DNA of 64,000 bases, taken from NCBI GenBank assembly GCA_026398135.1, contig JAPLTN010000085.1, positions 1 through 64,000 of the forward strand, given 5' to 3'. This document shows, piece by piece, positions 51,178 through 60,200 of this stretch (position 1 is its first letter; every line of letters begins with the position of its first letter). Source of the DNA: Verrucomicrobiota bacterium. GTDB taxonomy: Bacteria; Verrucomicrobiota; Verrucomicrobiia; Opitutales; Opitutaceae. Below the pieces are notes generated by a model that saw only the letters and a program-made list of their open reading frames with translations, made no database searches and had not been told where the DNA came from. A program made the translations under genes and the position numbers.

Positions 51178-51280
51178 AATCACTCAAATAATCTGTGCGA
51201 TATTTATCCATTATTAATTACAATATCTTAATAATAAATAGACTAAATTAAATTGAATCACTGAATTATCTGTGCGTTAT
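51178..51280 (+). repeat. Pair of direct repeats upstream of the HipA-like gene
   Basis: AATCACTCAAATAATCTGTG (from 51178, then CGATAT) and AATCACTGAATTATCTGTGC (from 51256, then GTTAT) match at most positions, 78 bp apart, in a very AT-rich 135-bp region. The second copy ends 11 bp before the ATG. They are good candidates for operator sites of the protein's own DNA-binding domain. Confidence 0.65.
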
Positions 51281-51291
51281 AGCCAGTAAAT

Positions 51292-52713
51292 ATGGCTCGC
51301 CGCGCTATCATCACCTTACCCGCCCTGACCCTGCGTTTGCAGGCGCAGGGACCCCAGACCGCCCTGCAGTTGGCGGCGGCGGCCGGGGTGGATCGCTCGC
51401 AGGTATCGCGCACGTTAGCGGCTGCAAACGATGCCGTCGTACAGATCGGCGCGGCACGGCGCGCTCGTTACGCCCTGCGCCGTCCGGTGCGGACTATCGG
51501 CGCACGCTGGCCGATTTTCCGGATCGATGACGTCGGGCGCGCCCACGAATGGGGCGAGCTCGAAGCGTTTCACGGCGGTTTTCGCATGACGTGGGCCGCA
51601 ACCGCCTCCCCTCTTTGGGCAGGTGCGTTTGCCGATGTCGATGGCTGGGTGGACGGGTGTCCTTTTTTCGTGAGCGATCTGCGTCCGCAGGGGTTTCTCG
51701 GTCGCGCCCTCGCCCGCCGCCTGAGCGACAGCCTGCTTCTGCCCGCCGATCCCACGCGCTGGAGCGACGACGACACACTGGTGTTTCTCCAAACCGCCGG
51801 CGACGACCTGCCCGGCAACCTCGTGGTGGGGGAAACGCCCTTGCGCCGCGCCCTGGCGCAACCGGACAACGCCCCCGACTGGGTCGCCGACTCCGACCGC
51901 GCGACGCGTTACCCCGCGCTCGCTGCGGAATCGATGCAAACCGGCGTGCCCGGCTCCTCGGCTGGCGGGGAACAACCGAAATTCCTCGTTTACCTCCAGC
52001 CCGCCCCCTTGGCCGCTCCCGACGTATCGCCTCCTCCGCCACAGGCCGTTCTGGTGAAATTTTCCCAACCGCTCGATACCCCGTCCGGCCGCCGCTGGGC
52101 CGATTTGCTCGCGGCCGAATCCCACGCGCTCGCCATCCTCACCGCTGCCGGAGAGGCGGCTGGCGAGGCGCGCGTGCTGGATGCGGGCGGCCGACGCTTT
52201 CTCGAAGTGCCGCGTTTCGACCGCGTCGGTGCGCACGGCCGGCGTGGCGTAGTGTCGCTCGGCGCCTTGCACGAGGCGCTCGGCACCGGCCCGGCGAACA
52301 CTTGGGTGCAAGCGGCGGAAACCTTCGCCGCCACCGGCCTGATCGCGCCCGAGGCACTCGGGGCGATTCGCCGCCGCCACGCATTTGGCGAACTGATCGG
52401 CAATATCGATATGCACTTCGGCAACCTCGCGTTCTGGCTCGATGACTCCGCCCCGTTTCGCCTCGCGCCCGCTTACGACATGTTGCCCATGCTTTGGGCT
52501 CCAACGACGGGCGGCGAAATCGTCCCGCGCACCTTTGCGCCCCTTCCGCCCTCGCCCACCCATGCCGCCGACTGGAGCATCGCCGCGCACTGGGCGGCCG
52601 CGTTCTGGCAACGCGTCGCCGCCGACCCGTGCATTTCCCCCGAATTCGCCGCCACTGCGCACACCTGCGCTGAGACCATCAGCCGTCTCATTACCCGCTT
52701 CAGCACCGCGTAA
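51292..52713 (+). CDS. HipA-family serine/threonine kinase with N-terminal DNA-binding domain (YjjJ-like)
   Basis: A toxin-type kinase of 473 residues. The N-terminus (about 1-65) has a winged-helix/HTH-like stretch, LQLAAAAGVDRSQVSRTLAA, in place of a separate HipB antitoxin. The kinase part carries the glycine loop SSAGGEQPKFLVY, catalytic GNIDMHFGNLAFW and metal-binding LAPAYDMLPM. This is the layout of the E. coli YjjJ group. HipA kinases phosphorylate a tRNA synthetase or related target. No hipB gene is adjacent. AT-rich upstream DNA with direct repeats suggests autoregulation and acquisition by transfer. Confidence 0.85.
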   Translation: MARRAIITLPALTLRLQAQGPQTALQLAAAAGVDRSQVSRTLAAANDAVVQIGAARRARYALRRPVRTIGARWPIFRIDDVGRAHEWGELEAFHGGFRMTWAATASPLWAGAFADVDGWVDGCPFFVSDLRPQGFLGRALARRLSDSLLLPADPTRWSDDDTLVFLQTAGDDLPGNLVVGETPLRRALAQPDNAPDWVADSDRATRYPALAAESMQTGVPGSSAGGEQPKFLVYLQPAPLAAPDVSPPPPQAVLVKFSQPLDTPSGRRWADLLAAESHALAILTAAGEAAGEARVLDAGGRRFLEVPRFDRVGAHGRRGVVSLGALHEALGTGPANTWVQAAETFAATGLIAPEALGAIRRRHAFGELIGNIDMHFGNLAFWLDDSAPFRLAPAYDMLPMLWAPTTGGEIVPRTFAPLPPSPTHAADWSIAAHWAAAFWQRVAADPCISPEFAATAHTCAETISRLITRFSTA

Positions 52714-52727
52714 ACCCCGAAGAGACC

Positions 52728-52754
52728 GGATTTTAATCGCGGAACTTAAAATCC
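52728..52754. terminator. Inverted repeat between convergent hipA-like and hemW genes
   Basis: GGATTTTAA (52728-52736) and TTAAAATCC (52746-52754) form a perfect 9-bp stem around 9 bases. The site is in the 52-bp gap between two convergent genes, so it may terminate both transcripts. The stem is AT-rich and weak. Confidence 0.4.
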
Positions 52755-52765
52755 AGCCCGCGTTA

Positions 52766-53968
52766 TCACTCCAGCACACCCATCAACTCCGCCCCCACCG
52801 CATCCGCCAGCAAGCGTCCTGCGCGGGTCAGACACACCGTAGAAGCCGTATCGTCCAGCTCAACCAGGCCCTGCTCACGCATCCGCTCCAGCGCCTGCTC
52901 CAGCTCGTCCCACCCGGCCACGCCGGTGAAACGCGTCCGGACCGCGCCAAGATCCACGCCTTCGTTCAGCCGCAAACCGAACACCAAGGCATCTTCCGCC
53001 AACAGCGCCGGCGTTAGCGCCGTCGTGTCCTCGGTCATGCGCAGGCCCCGCCGCAGCTGTTCGCCCCATTTATCTAAATCGGCCGGATTTGCCCCGCGCC
53101 GCCCATCGTGCTGACCGGCCGCCGATGGACCTATGCCCACCCATTCGTGCATGCGCCACGTATTCAGATTGTGCGCGCACACGTGTCCCGGTCGGGCGAA
53201 GTTGGAAACCTCATACTGCGCGTAACCCGCCTCCGCCAGCGCATCCCAGGTGCGTTCGTAAAGCTTGGCCTCATGCTCCACGTCCAACTTCACCTGACCC
53301 TTGGAAAGCTTCACCCAAAGCTTGGTGTCCTCCTCAAAAGTCAGGCAGTAGGTGGAAATATGATCAGGCTGCAAACGCACCGCCTCGCTTAAATCCTCTG
53401 TCCACGCCGCCGCCGCCTGGCCCGGCAGGGCGAACATCAAGTCCAGATTCACACTGGCAAACCCCGCCTCCCGCACCCGTTCGTAGGCGCGGTAGACCTG
53501 CTCACGCGTATGTTGACGTCCCAACGCATCCAATAAATCGGGCGAAAAACTCTGCACGCCCAGTGAGACCCGCGTGACGCCCAGCTCTTTCAGCACCGCC
53601 AAGCGAGCCTCGGTCACCGACGCCGGGGCCAGTTCCACCGACCACTCCGCCGGCACCCCGCCACAAGCGGTGCGCACCGTCTCGCCGAGCCGGCGCAAAT
53701 CATCCGGTGCCAGCAAACCGGGAGTACCGCCGCCCCAGAAAACCGTGTCCACCGCCTTGCGCCAAGTTATCAAGGCGAGCTCCCGGCCCACGTTATCCAG
53801 ATAACCCACCACACCTTCGCGCGTAGGCGTGGTCTGGTAAAACGCGCAAAAATCGCAGGTGCTCGCGCAAAACGGCACATGCACATAAAGCCCGAGCGGA
53901 CTGCGCGCGAAGGCCGACGCCAGATTTGAAGCCGGTGCCTGGGGAAGAGATATTTCGTGCGTTGCCAT
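52766..53968 (-). CDS. hemW: Radical SAM haem chaperone HemW
   Basis: A radical-SAM protein of 400 residues. The cluster motif CASTCDFC (34-41) is CxxxCxxC, preceded by GLYVHVPF. FWGGGTPGLL, VSLGVQSFSPDLLDALGR and YEVSNFARPGHVCAHNLNTW follow, the last containing the HN-x-x-W element linked to haem binding. I favour HemW over true coproporphyrinogen dehydrogenase HemN because it lacks the HemN N-terminal extension. ATG 53968 is chosen. Confidence 0.88.
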   Translation of the reverse strand: MATHEISLPQAPASNLASAFARSPLGLYVHVPFCASTCDFCAFYQTTPTREGVVGYLDNVGRELALITWRKAVDTVFWGGGTPGLLAPDDLRRLGETVRTACGGVPAEWSVELAPASVTEARLAVLKELGVTRVSLGVQSFSPDLLDALGRQHTREQVYRAYERVREAGFASVNLDLMFALPGQAAAAWTEDLSEAVRLQPDHISTYCLTFEEDTKLWVKLSKGQVKLDVEHEAKLYERTWDALAEAGYAQYEVSNFARPGHVCAHNLNTWRMHEWVGIGPSAAGQHDGRRGANPADLDKWGEQLRRGLRMTEDTTALTPALLAEDALVFGLRLNEGVDLGAVRTRFTGVAGWDELEQALERMREQGLVELDDTASTVCLTRAGRLLADAVGAELMGVLE

Positions 53969-54017
53969 GGAAGGGTTGCCCATTATCGCTGTCGTTTTAA
54001 CCGATATCCAACTCGCG

Positions 54018-54935
54018 ATGCACCACCAACCTGTTTTCTCCCTCACCCGCGTTCTCCGCGCCGTTTTCTGCGCCGCCGCTCTCGCCTTGCTGGCGGGTTG
54101 CGATCTCAAGGTCACCGATCTCACGCCCAAGGTTCTCCCCGAGAACCCTTCGCGCATCTACACCTTCGCCCTGAGCGTCACGCCCAAGACCACCACCATC
54201 GCTCCGGGCAGCATCGCCGCCCGCATCGTGGTGGATGGCCAGATCCACGAGATGACCGCCGGCAACCTCGGCAAGGGCGTGTTCGAATATGAGTTCCAGC
54301 TCCCCGCCGGGCGCGACGAACTGGCCTACTACTACATCGTGGACTACGCCATCGAGCACGGCGGCGGTATCACCCGTAAACAAGAATACACCGACATCAC
54401 CCGCACCCGCGTGGTCGGTCGCTATGTGCTGACCATGGAAACCAACCGCGGCCCGGTCGGTTCTCGTATCAGCGTCGTGGGTCGCGGTTTTGGCAGCGCC
54501 GACGTGGTGAAATTCGACGACCAGCCCGTGCGCACGTTGAACGAATCCTCGAACGCCCTCAGCTTCTACGTGCCCGCCGTAGCCACCGGACGCAACTACC
54601 GCGTCACCCTCGAAGGCGCGACCGGCAGCTCCCCCATCGGAACCTTCCGCGTGGACCCCGCCGTGCTGGACGTCTCCCCCACCCGCCTCGCCTTGACTCA
54701 AGGCGGTTCCCAGCCCCTCACCTTCACTATTCCCTCGCCCGCCTCTTCCGGTGGCCAGCTGCTCGATGTCACCACCGACATTCCCGATAGCGTGGTCATG
54801 CCCGAAGTCATCGTGCCAGAAGGCCGCAACTCCGTGACGATCGACGTCAAGGGCGGCAAACCCGGCACCGGCAACCTCTTCCTCAAGGGTTACGGCACCA
54901 CCGGCGAAATCACCATCCCGGTCACCGTAAAGTAA
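54018..54935 (+). CDS. Secreted lipoprotein with IPT/TIG-like domain
   Basis: A surface or periplasmic lipoprotein of 305 residues. The signal ends with ALALLAGC, a good lipobox. The body has an unknown beta domain (about 30-140), an IPT/TIG-like repeat (about 150-220, GPVGSRISVVGRGFGSADVV) and a C-terminal beta domain rich in Gly, Ser and Thr. It is divergent from hemW and is followed by a strong intrinsic terminator, so it is monocistronic. Function is unknown. Confidence 0.75.
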   Translation: MHHQPVFSLTRVLRAVFCAAALALLAGCDLKVTDLTPKVLPENPSRIYTFALSVTPKTTTIAPGSIAARIVVDGQIHEMTAGNLGKGVFEYEFQLPAGRDELAYYYIVDYAIEHGGGITRKQEYTDITRTRVVGRYVLTMETNRGPVGSRISVVGRGFGSADVVKFDDQPVRTLNESSNALSFYVPAVATGRNYRVTLEGATGSSPIGTFRVDPAVLDVSPTRLALTQGGSQPLTFTIPSPASSGGQLLDVTTDIPDSVVMPEVIVPEGRNSVTIDVKGGKPGTGNLFLKGYGTTGEITIPVTVK

Positions 54936-54966
54936 GCCCACAACCGGCTGCGAAAGCGGCTTTACC

Positions 54967-54999
54967 AGCGCGGACCTCGAAAAGGGTCCGCGCTTTTTT
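54967..54999 (+). terminator. Intrinsic terminator of the lipoprotein gene
   Basis: AGCGCGGACC (54967-54976) and GGTCCGCGCT (54985-54994) form a perfect 10-bp stem with an 8-base loop, followed by six T. It lies 32 bp after the lipoprotein stop codon, in the right orientation. Confidence 0.9.
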
Positions 55000-55035
55000 C
55001 TGCCTGGAAACCAGCGCCGACCGATGCGGACAGAT

Positions 55036-55074
55036 GAAAAACGAAAAAGGCCGCCGATGTGATCGGCGGCCTTT
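55036..55074 (-). terminator. Intrinsic terminator of the tRNA-Ala gene
   Basis: Reading leftwards, AAAGGCCGCCGAT and ATCGGCGGCCTTT (arms 55074-55062 and 55058-55046) form a 13-bp stem with a 3-base loop, followed by TTCGTTTTT. It begins 5 bp after the encoded CCA of the tRNA. The stem is nearly symmetric, so it could also act on rightward transcripts that escape the previous terminator. Confidence 0.85.
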
Positions 55075-55078
55075 AAAA

Positions 55079-55154
55079 TGGTGGACCCTAGCAGGTTCGA
55101 ACTGCTGACCTCCTCAATGCCATTGAGGCGCTCTACCAACTGAGCTAAGAGCCC
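55079..55154 (-). tRNA. tRNA-Ala (anticodon GGC)
   Basis: A 76-nt cloverleaf with encoded CCA. The acceptor stem pairs GGGCTCT with AGGGTCC and includes the G3-U70 pair, the alanine identity element. The D-arm is GCTC-AGTTGGTA-GAGC. The anticodon loop ATGGCAT holds GGC at 34-36 and is flanked by CCTCA/TGAGG. The T-arm is AGCAG-TTCGAAC-CTGCT. It is followed by its own terminator. Confidence 0.97.
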
Positions 55155-55246
55155 CTGTGCGAAACAGGACGGGCAAGAAGCCGGTTGCCCGTCCTGAATG
55201 CAAGCGGTTTTTTCGCGAATTTTTAAGACCGCTTAACGGGACCCGT

Positions 55247-57181
55247 TTACTTGGCCGCACTTCCATCCGGGACCACCGGGAACCAACGGGCCATCAAAGC
55301 CAGCGCCGAAGGCTCCTTAGGCAGTTGGCGTAAAATTTCCTCCAAAATCATGCGCGCCGCTTCGGGCTTAGCCGCCGCATGCAACTCCCCCGCCAACTCA
55401 ACGGCGTAACGCAGCCGTACCCGATCATTGTTAATATAACTACGCGCCGCGCTGGTGAACGCCACCTGATCATTGCCCTTTGCGAGATAACCCAGCTCGT
55501 TCCGCGCCACCCGCTCCTGCGTTTCCAACAGCCAGGCCGGCCGCGCCCGACGTAGTTCCCCGATTAAAAGCAGGGCGGCCTCGGGACCGCGCTCCGTAGC
55601 CGTCGTGTCCAAGACACGGAAAAACGCTTTCTCATTGGTTAAAATCGCCGGAATTACCGCCACCGGTTTCGCCGCCTCGGCGCGCGCTCGCGTTTCCGCG
55701 AGCTCAGCGTCGATCGCCGTCCGGGTCGCAGCCAAATAACGATTGGCCGGAAACACCCCTTCCGCAAAGGTGATGATTTCTCGCGCGGTCGCAGGCCGCC
55801 CCGCTGCGCGCAGAAGCTCGATCGACTGCCGATAAGCCGTCATCGGCAACTGCAAGCTGCGCACGTAATCGATCAGCGAAGACTGCGATCCCTCCGCCGG
55901 ATCGGCCGCGGCAGTGACCAGTGCGCGGAGAAACTCCAGCATGCTCGCCTGACTCTCACCCAGCCCCGCTGTGCCGGTGTGCAAGGCTTGCAACTGGCGC
56001 AGCGCTTCCGGCCAGTTTTTCTCCGCAAATAAAATCTGCAGACGCGCCGCCTGCAATTTCGGGTCTTTAATCCCGCGCTCGGCCGCCGCCGCCAGCAGGC
56101 GATCCAGTTGCGGGCGACGTTTGATTTCGCCCAGCGGCTCGGCCAGCAAAACGAAGTTTTTTGCGACACCGCCAAAGCGGAAAAGGTAGTCCTCAATCTG
56201 CGCATCAGCCTCTTCGTCAAGATTCAGCAGAAGCGTCTGGATGATCGAATACACCCGCACCCGGGGATCGGCCGGACTCTGGCGGCGCAATTCCTCCAGC
56301 GCCCCGCGCATCGCTTCCGCCCGCCCGGCGTCGCGATAGGTGCGCGCCAACATGCGCAAAACCTGCGCCGTATCCCCCGCACGCTTCCGCCAGGCCTCGG
56401 CAAATTCCACCCCTTCCGCCGTCCGGCCCAGTTGTAGCAAAACCAAAAGTCGAAGTTCCGAATACACGGCGTCTCCAAGCGTCTCTTTCTGCTGTTCCAG
56501 AAACACCAACACATCCTCGGGACGCTCGGCCGCGAGCAGGGCTCGAACGCGTTGCTCCACCAGCCAGCGCCGGTCCGCGCCGGCATGCCGGGCGGGATCA
56601 TGCAAACTCAGACCGCGATCACACAAAGCAATCACCAGGTCAAAATCCTCGCCGGCCTGCACGACATTGATTGCGTTTTCCAAATACGCCCGCCCCGGCC
56701 ACCCGAACTCCAATCCGCCCAGCAAAGTCTCTTGCGCCCGCATGCGCAGTTTGGACCCGAGGAAAAACTGAGCTACCTTCAAACGCGCATTCAGGTCGCG
56801 CGGGTATTTCTCCAACCCGACCCGGAGCTTCATCAACGCAGACTGCCACTTCTTCGCCTCAAAATCGTCGAAGCCCTCCGCGATCATCGCCTGGCCGCGC
56901 GCCTCGTTGATCTGCGTTTTCCGCACCGGATAAAGCAGCAGATCCGTGTAACTCACAAAATTGTAGGGGCGTTGCTCCAATTTCCACCAAACGTACCCGG
57001 CCGCCCCGGCATAACTCAGCGCCCCCGCCAGCAAACTCCAACTCGCCACTCCTCGCAGACTGATTGCCAGCCCGCGCCCCCGACCGCTCTTGCGCTCGTA
57101 CCTTCCCCATAGACCCAAACGCCACTCGCCGGGAGTCGTCTTGGCCCCGCCCCATTGCAGTTTAATCTGTGGAATCTTCAT
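55247..57181 (-). CDS. Membrane-anchored TPR-like protein downstream of smc
   Basis: A protein of 644 residues of unknown function. One hydrophobic segment (about 45-68) follows a basic N-terminus (RYERKSGRGRG), so the long C-terminal part should face the periplasm or lie against the membrane. It is built of helical pairs resembling tetratricopeptide repeats (for example KWQSALMKLRVGLEKYPRDL, AARMILEEILRQLPKEPSAL). It starts 21 bp after the smc stop and probably shares its transcript. Confidence 0.65.
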   Translation of the reverse strand: MKIPQIKLQWGGAKTTPGEWRLGLWGRYERKSGRGRGLAISLRGVASWSLLAGALSYAGAAGYVWWKLEQRPYNFVSYTDLLLYPVRKTQINEARGQAMIAEGFDDFEAKKWQSALMKLRVGLEKYPRDLNARLKVAQFFLGSKLRMRAQETLLGGLEFGWPGRAYLENAINVVQAGEDFDLVIALCDRGLSLHDPARHAGADRRWLVEQRVRALLAAERPEDVLVFLEQQKETLGDAVYSELRLLVLLQLGRTAEGVEFAEAWRKRAGDTAQVLRMLARTYRDAGRAEAMRGALEELRRQSPADPRVRVYSIIQTLLLNLDEEADAQIEDYLFRFGGVAKNFVLLAEPLGEIKRRPQLDRLLAAAAERGIKDPKLQAARLQILFAEKNWPEALRQLQALHTGTAGLGESQASMLEFLRALVTAAADPAEGSQSSLIDYVRSLQLPMTAYRQSIELLRAAGRPATAREIITFAEGVFPANRYLAATRTAIDAELAETRARAEAAKPVAVIPAILTNEKAFFRVLDTTATERGPEAALLLIGELRRARPAWLLETQERVARNELGYLAKGNDQVAFTSAARSYINNDRVRLRYAVELAGELHAAAKPEAARMILEEILRQLPKEPSALALMARWFPVVPDGSAAK

Positions 57182-57202
57182 GAAACAAGGAACGCCCGAC
57201 CC

Positions 57203-60200
57203 TTACGCCGACGCCGCCGTGGCCGCCTCGGTGCGGGCCTTGGCTCCGCGCACCGACTCGGCGATATTTTCCGGCTGGGTCTCGGGCTCGCCTCGAACCT
57301 GGTTAAACCGCATCGAAACCGTCTTCGACACGCCACGCTCCTCCATCGTCACGCCATAGATCGCCTGCGCCGCCGATACGGTGCGCTTGTTGTGCGTGAT
57401 GATGATGAACTGGGATTCGTGCACGAATTTCTTCAAGAGGTCTGTGAAGCGCCCGATGTTCGACTCGTCCAGCGGCGCGTCCAGCTCATCAAGTAAACAA
57501 AATGGTGACGGCTTCACCATATAGAGCGCGAAGAGCAGGGCCACGGCGGTCAGCGTTTTCTGCCCGCCGGAGAGAAGCGTGATGCTCTTCAGCTTGGTGC
57601 CGGGCGGCTGGGCGGTGATCTCGATGCCCGACTCCAGCACGTCGTCCGTCACCACCAGTTCCAGGTTGGCCACACCGCCGCCGAAGAGCGTCTGGAAGGT
57701 GTAGATGAAGTTCTTTTTGATCTGATCAAAGGTGATTTGAAACTGCGACATCGAGGTCTGGTTGATCTCGTCGATGGTCCGCATCAGCTCCGCCTTCGAT
57801 TGGTCGAGGTCGTCGCTTTGCTCCTTCAGGAAATCGTAACGCTGCTTCAGCTCGGCGTATTCCTCGATCGCGGCGGTGTTGACCGCGCCCATGCCGGCCA
57901 GGCGCGCACGCAAGGCGTCGATCTCGGTCTTGATCGCCGGCCACTGCACCTCGTCGGCCAACTTGGTCAAATCGTCCTCGGTCGGGTCCGGTTTGGGCCC
58001 GGCTTTTTTGCGGCGACGTTTCACCGGCGCGGCTTCCGCAGCGCCCTCCGGTTCCGATGCCTGGGTCGCTCCCGCGCTGTCTTCTGTCGGCGCATCCTCG
58101 TCCTCGTCGTCGAGGTCGAGGTCCTTTAAATCCGGTGGATCATCGTCGGCCCGATAAAGCAGACCGCGCCAGTCGTAGCTGCCGATGGGCAACTGATACT
58201 CGCGCTGCACATCCTCGGTGATGAACTGCACCCGGCTCTGCGTCTGGGCCAGCTCCACTTCGCACCGGCTAAGGTCGGACGCGGATTTCTCCGCATCGGT
58301 GCGGATGCCATCCTGCGAGGATTCCACCCCGTTGATCGCGCGCTCGACTTCGGTCAACTGGATGCGGATCAGCTCCACTTGTTGCACGGCGACCGCGATG
58401 GTCTCAGCCAGCTGTCCGGCGCGATAACGCTGACCCTCGGCCTCCTGTTCGAGCGAGGTAATCTGGTCGGTCCAGGTCTCGATCTCGCGCTGACGCTGCA
58501 CCAGAATCTCCGCGATCTGGGCGCGTCGGCGCTGCATGTCGGCGATGCCTCTATCCAGCACTTCCACCTTCTGGCGACGCTCGGCCAGCTCCAGTCTGGC
58601 TTGGGAAAAGGTTTCGCGCTTCACATCGCGCTCGGTGCGCAAAGCAAGCAGCTGGGCGTCGAGCTCGATTATGCGGGCGCGGCCGGCCTCCACCGAGTGC
58701 TCGGCCTCGGTGAGTTGCTGGCGGGCGCGCTCGAAACGCGTGTGCGTCTCGTGGCGGGCGGCTTCGAGTTGCTGGAGCTCGCGCTCCATGCGCTCGGCCC
58801 GCTGGCCGATCTCTTCGACCGCGCGGGTGGCGTTGCGCTCCTCTTGCTGCACGGTGGCGAGATTCTGCGAAGCTTCGAGCACCTCGCCGCGTTTCTCCTC
58901 CAAGCCTTGCTCGGCTTCGGAGAGCCGGACTTGCAGCGCGTCGATCACCTGCCGCTGCCCGTCGTGCGCGATTTGATCGTCGGCGAGGGCGGTGGTGGTC
59001 TCGCGCAAGTCGATCTCGCGTTGCACCAGACTGCCGCTGCCGGACTTTTTCCGAAAGCCGCCGAAGATCACGCCGCGCGCATCCACCAACTCGCCCTTGG
59101 CGGTGGCGACGGCCAGAAATCGAAAATCCGGATTCGCCCGCCAATAGACCAAAAACGCCGTCAGATCGGTGGCCAGATAACAACTACGCAAAAGCGCCGC
59201 AGCGGGATGCTCGGCATCAAAGCCGACCAGCGAGTCGGTGGCGGGACGAAGCCCGGGTGGCAGAGCCGCCGACTCATGGGGAGTTTGCGTTTTAGGATTG
59301 GGGATTTGCAGCGCCACGCTGCCGATCTGCTGGGCTTCGAGCTCGGTCAGGATTTTTTGAGCGACATCCAGATCGGCCACCGCCACCGCCTCGCCCGCCG
59401 CGCCGAGCAAGGCCTCCAGCGCGCGCGCCCACTCCGCGCGTGGACGCAGCCCGTCCGTAATGGGGCGTGGCTTGACCGCGTTTTCACCCAGCAAAGTGGT
59501 GAAGCGGCCTTGCAAAATGGCCTTCGCGCCTTCGCCGAAGCCCTCGAATTTTTCCGCCAACTGTTGAAGTAGTTTTAACCGGGCGGTTCGTTGGGCCAGG
59601 TTGCGGTCGATCTCCTGAAGCTTTTTCTGCGCCTCGCGAAACTCTTTGGTGAGTTCGCCAATTTGGTTTTGCAGGTCTTGCGACTCGGAGTGGGCGCGAG
59701 CCTTGAGCACCTGGGCTTCCTCCACCCGGGCGTTTACCTCGGAGAGCTGTGCGGAGGCGGCGGATTGTTGCTGGCGAACACCCTCGACCTCTGCGGCCAG
59801 CGATTCATGGCGCTGGGCCGAGGTTTTTTGATCCACCTCGTAGCTGGTCGCATCCGTGCGCAGCCGGGCCACATGGCTCTCAAATTGCAGGAGCTGAAAC
59901 TTGGTCTGAGAGAGCTCTTGTTCGTATTTGGATAGCTCAGCTTCGAGCACGGTGAGCTCACGGTTGCGGTCCTGAAACACCGCGTCGGAACTACCGAGCA
60001 GGGTGAGCTGCATCTGTTTGTCCTGCGCACCGCTATCGACCTGCGACTCCAACTCGCGCAACTGCATTTCGAGCTCGCTCAGGTTGGCCTGCGAACCGGC
60101 CAGGCGCTCGGCCAGGCCGCTGCGTTTGATCTGGGCGAGGTTGGCGGAGTTTTCCGCCTGCTCTTTTTCCGAGCGCAAATCGAAGACCGCCTGCTGGGCC

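Noticed and set aside
59283-59325. Short repeat-derived insertion in the SMC hinge (IPNPKTQTPHES)
   Set aside because: It resembles small dispersed repeats that insert in frame, but one short stretch without another copy seen in the window is not enough to claim it.
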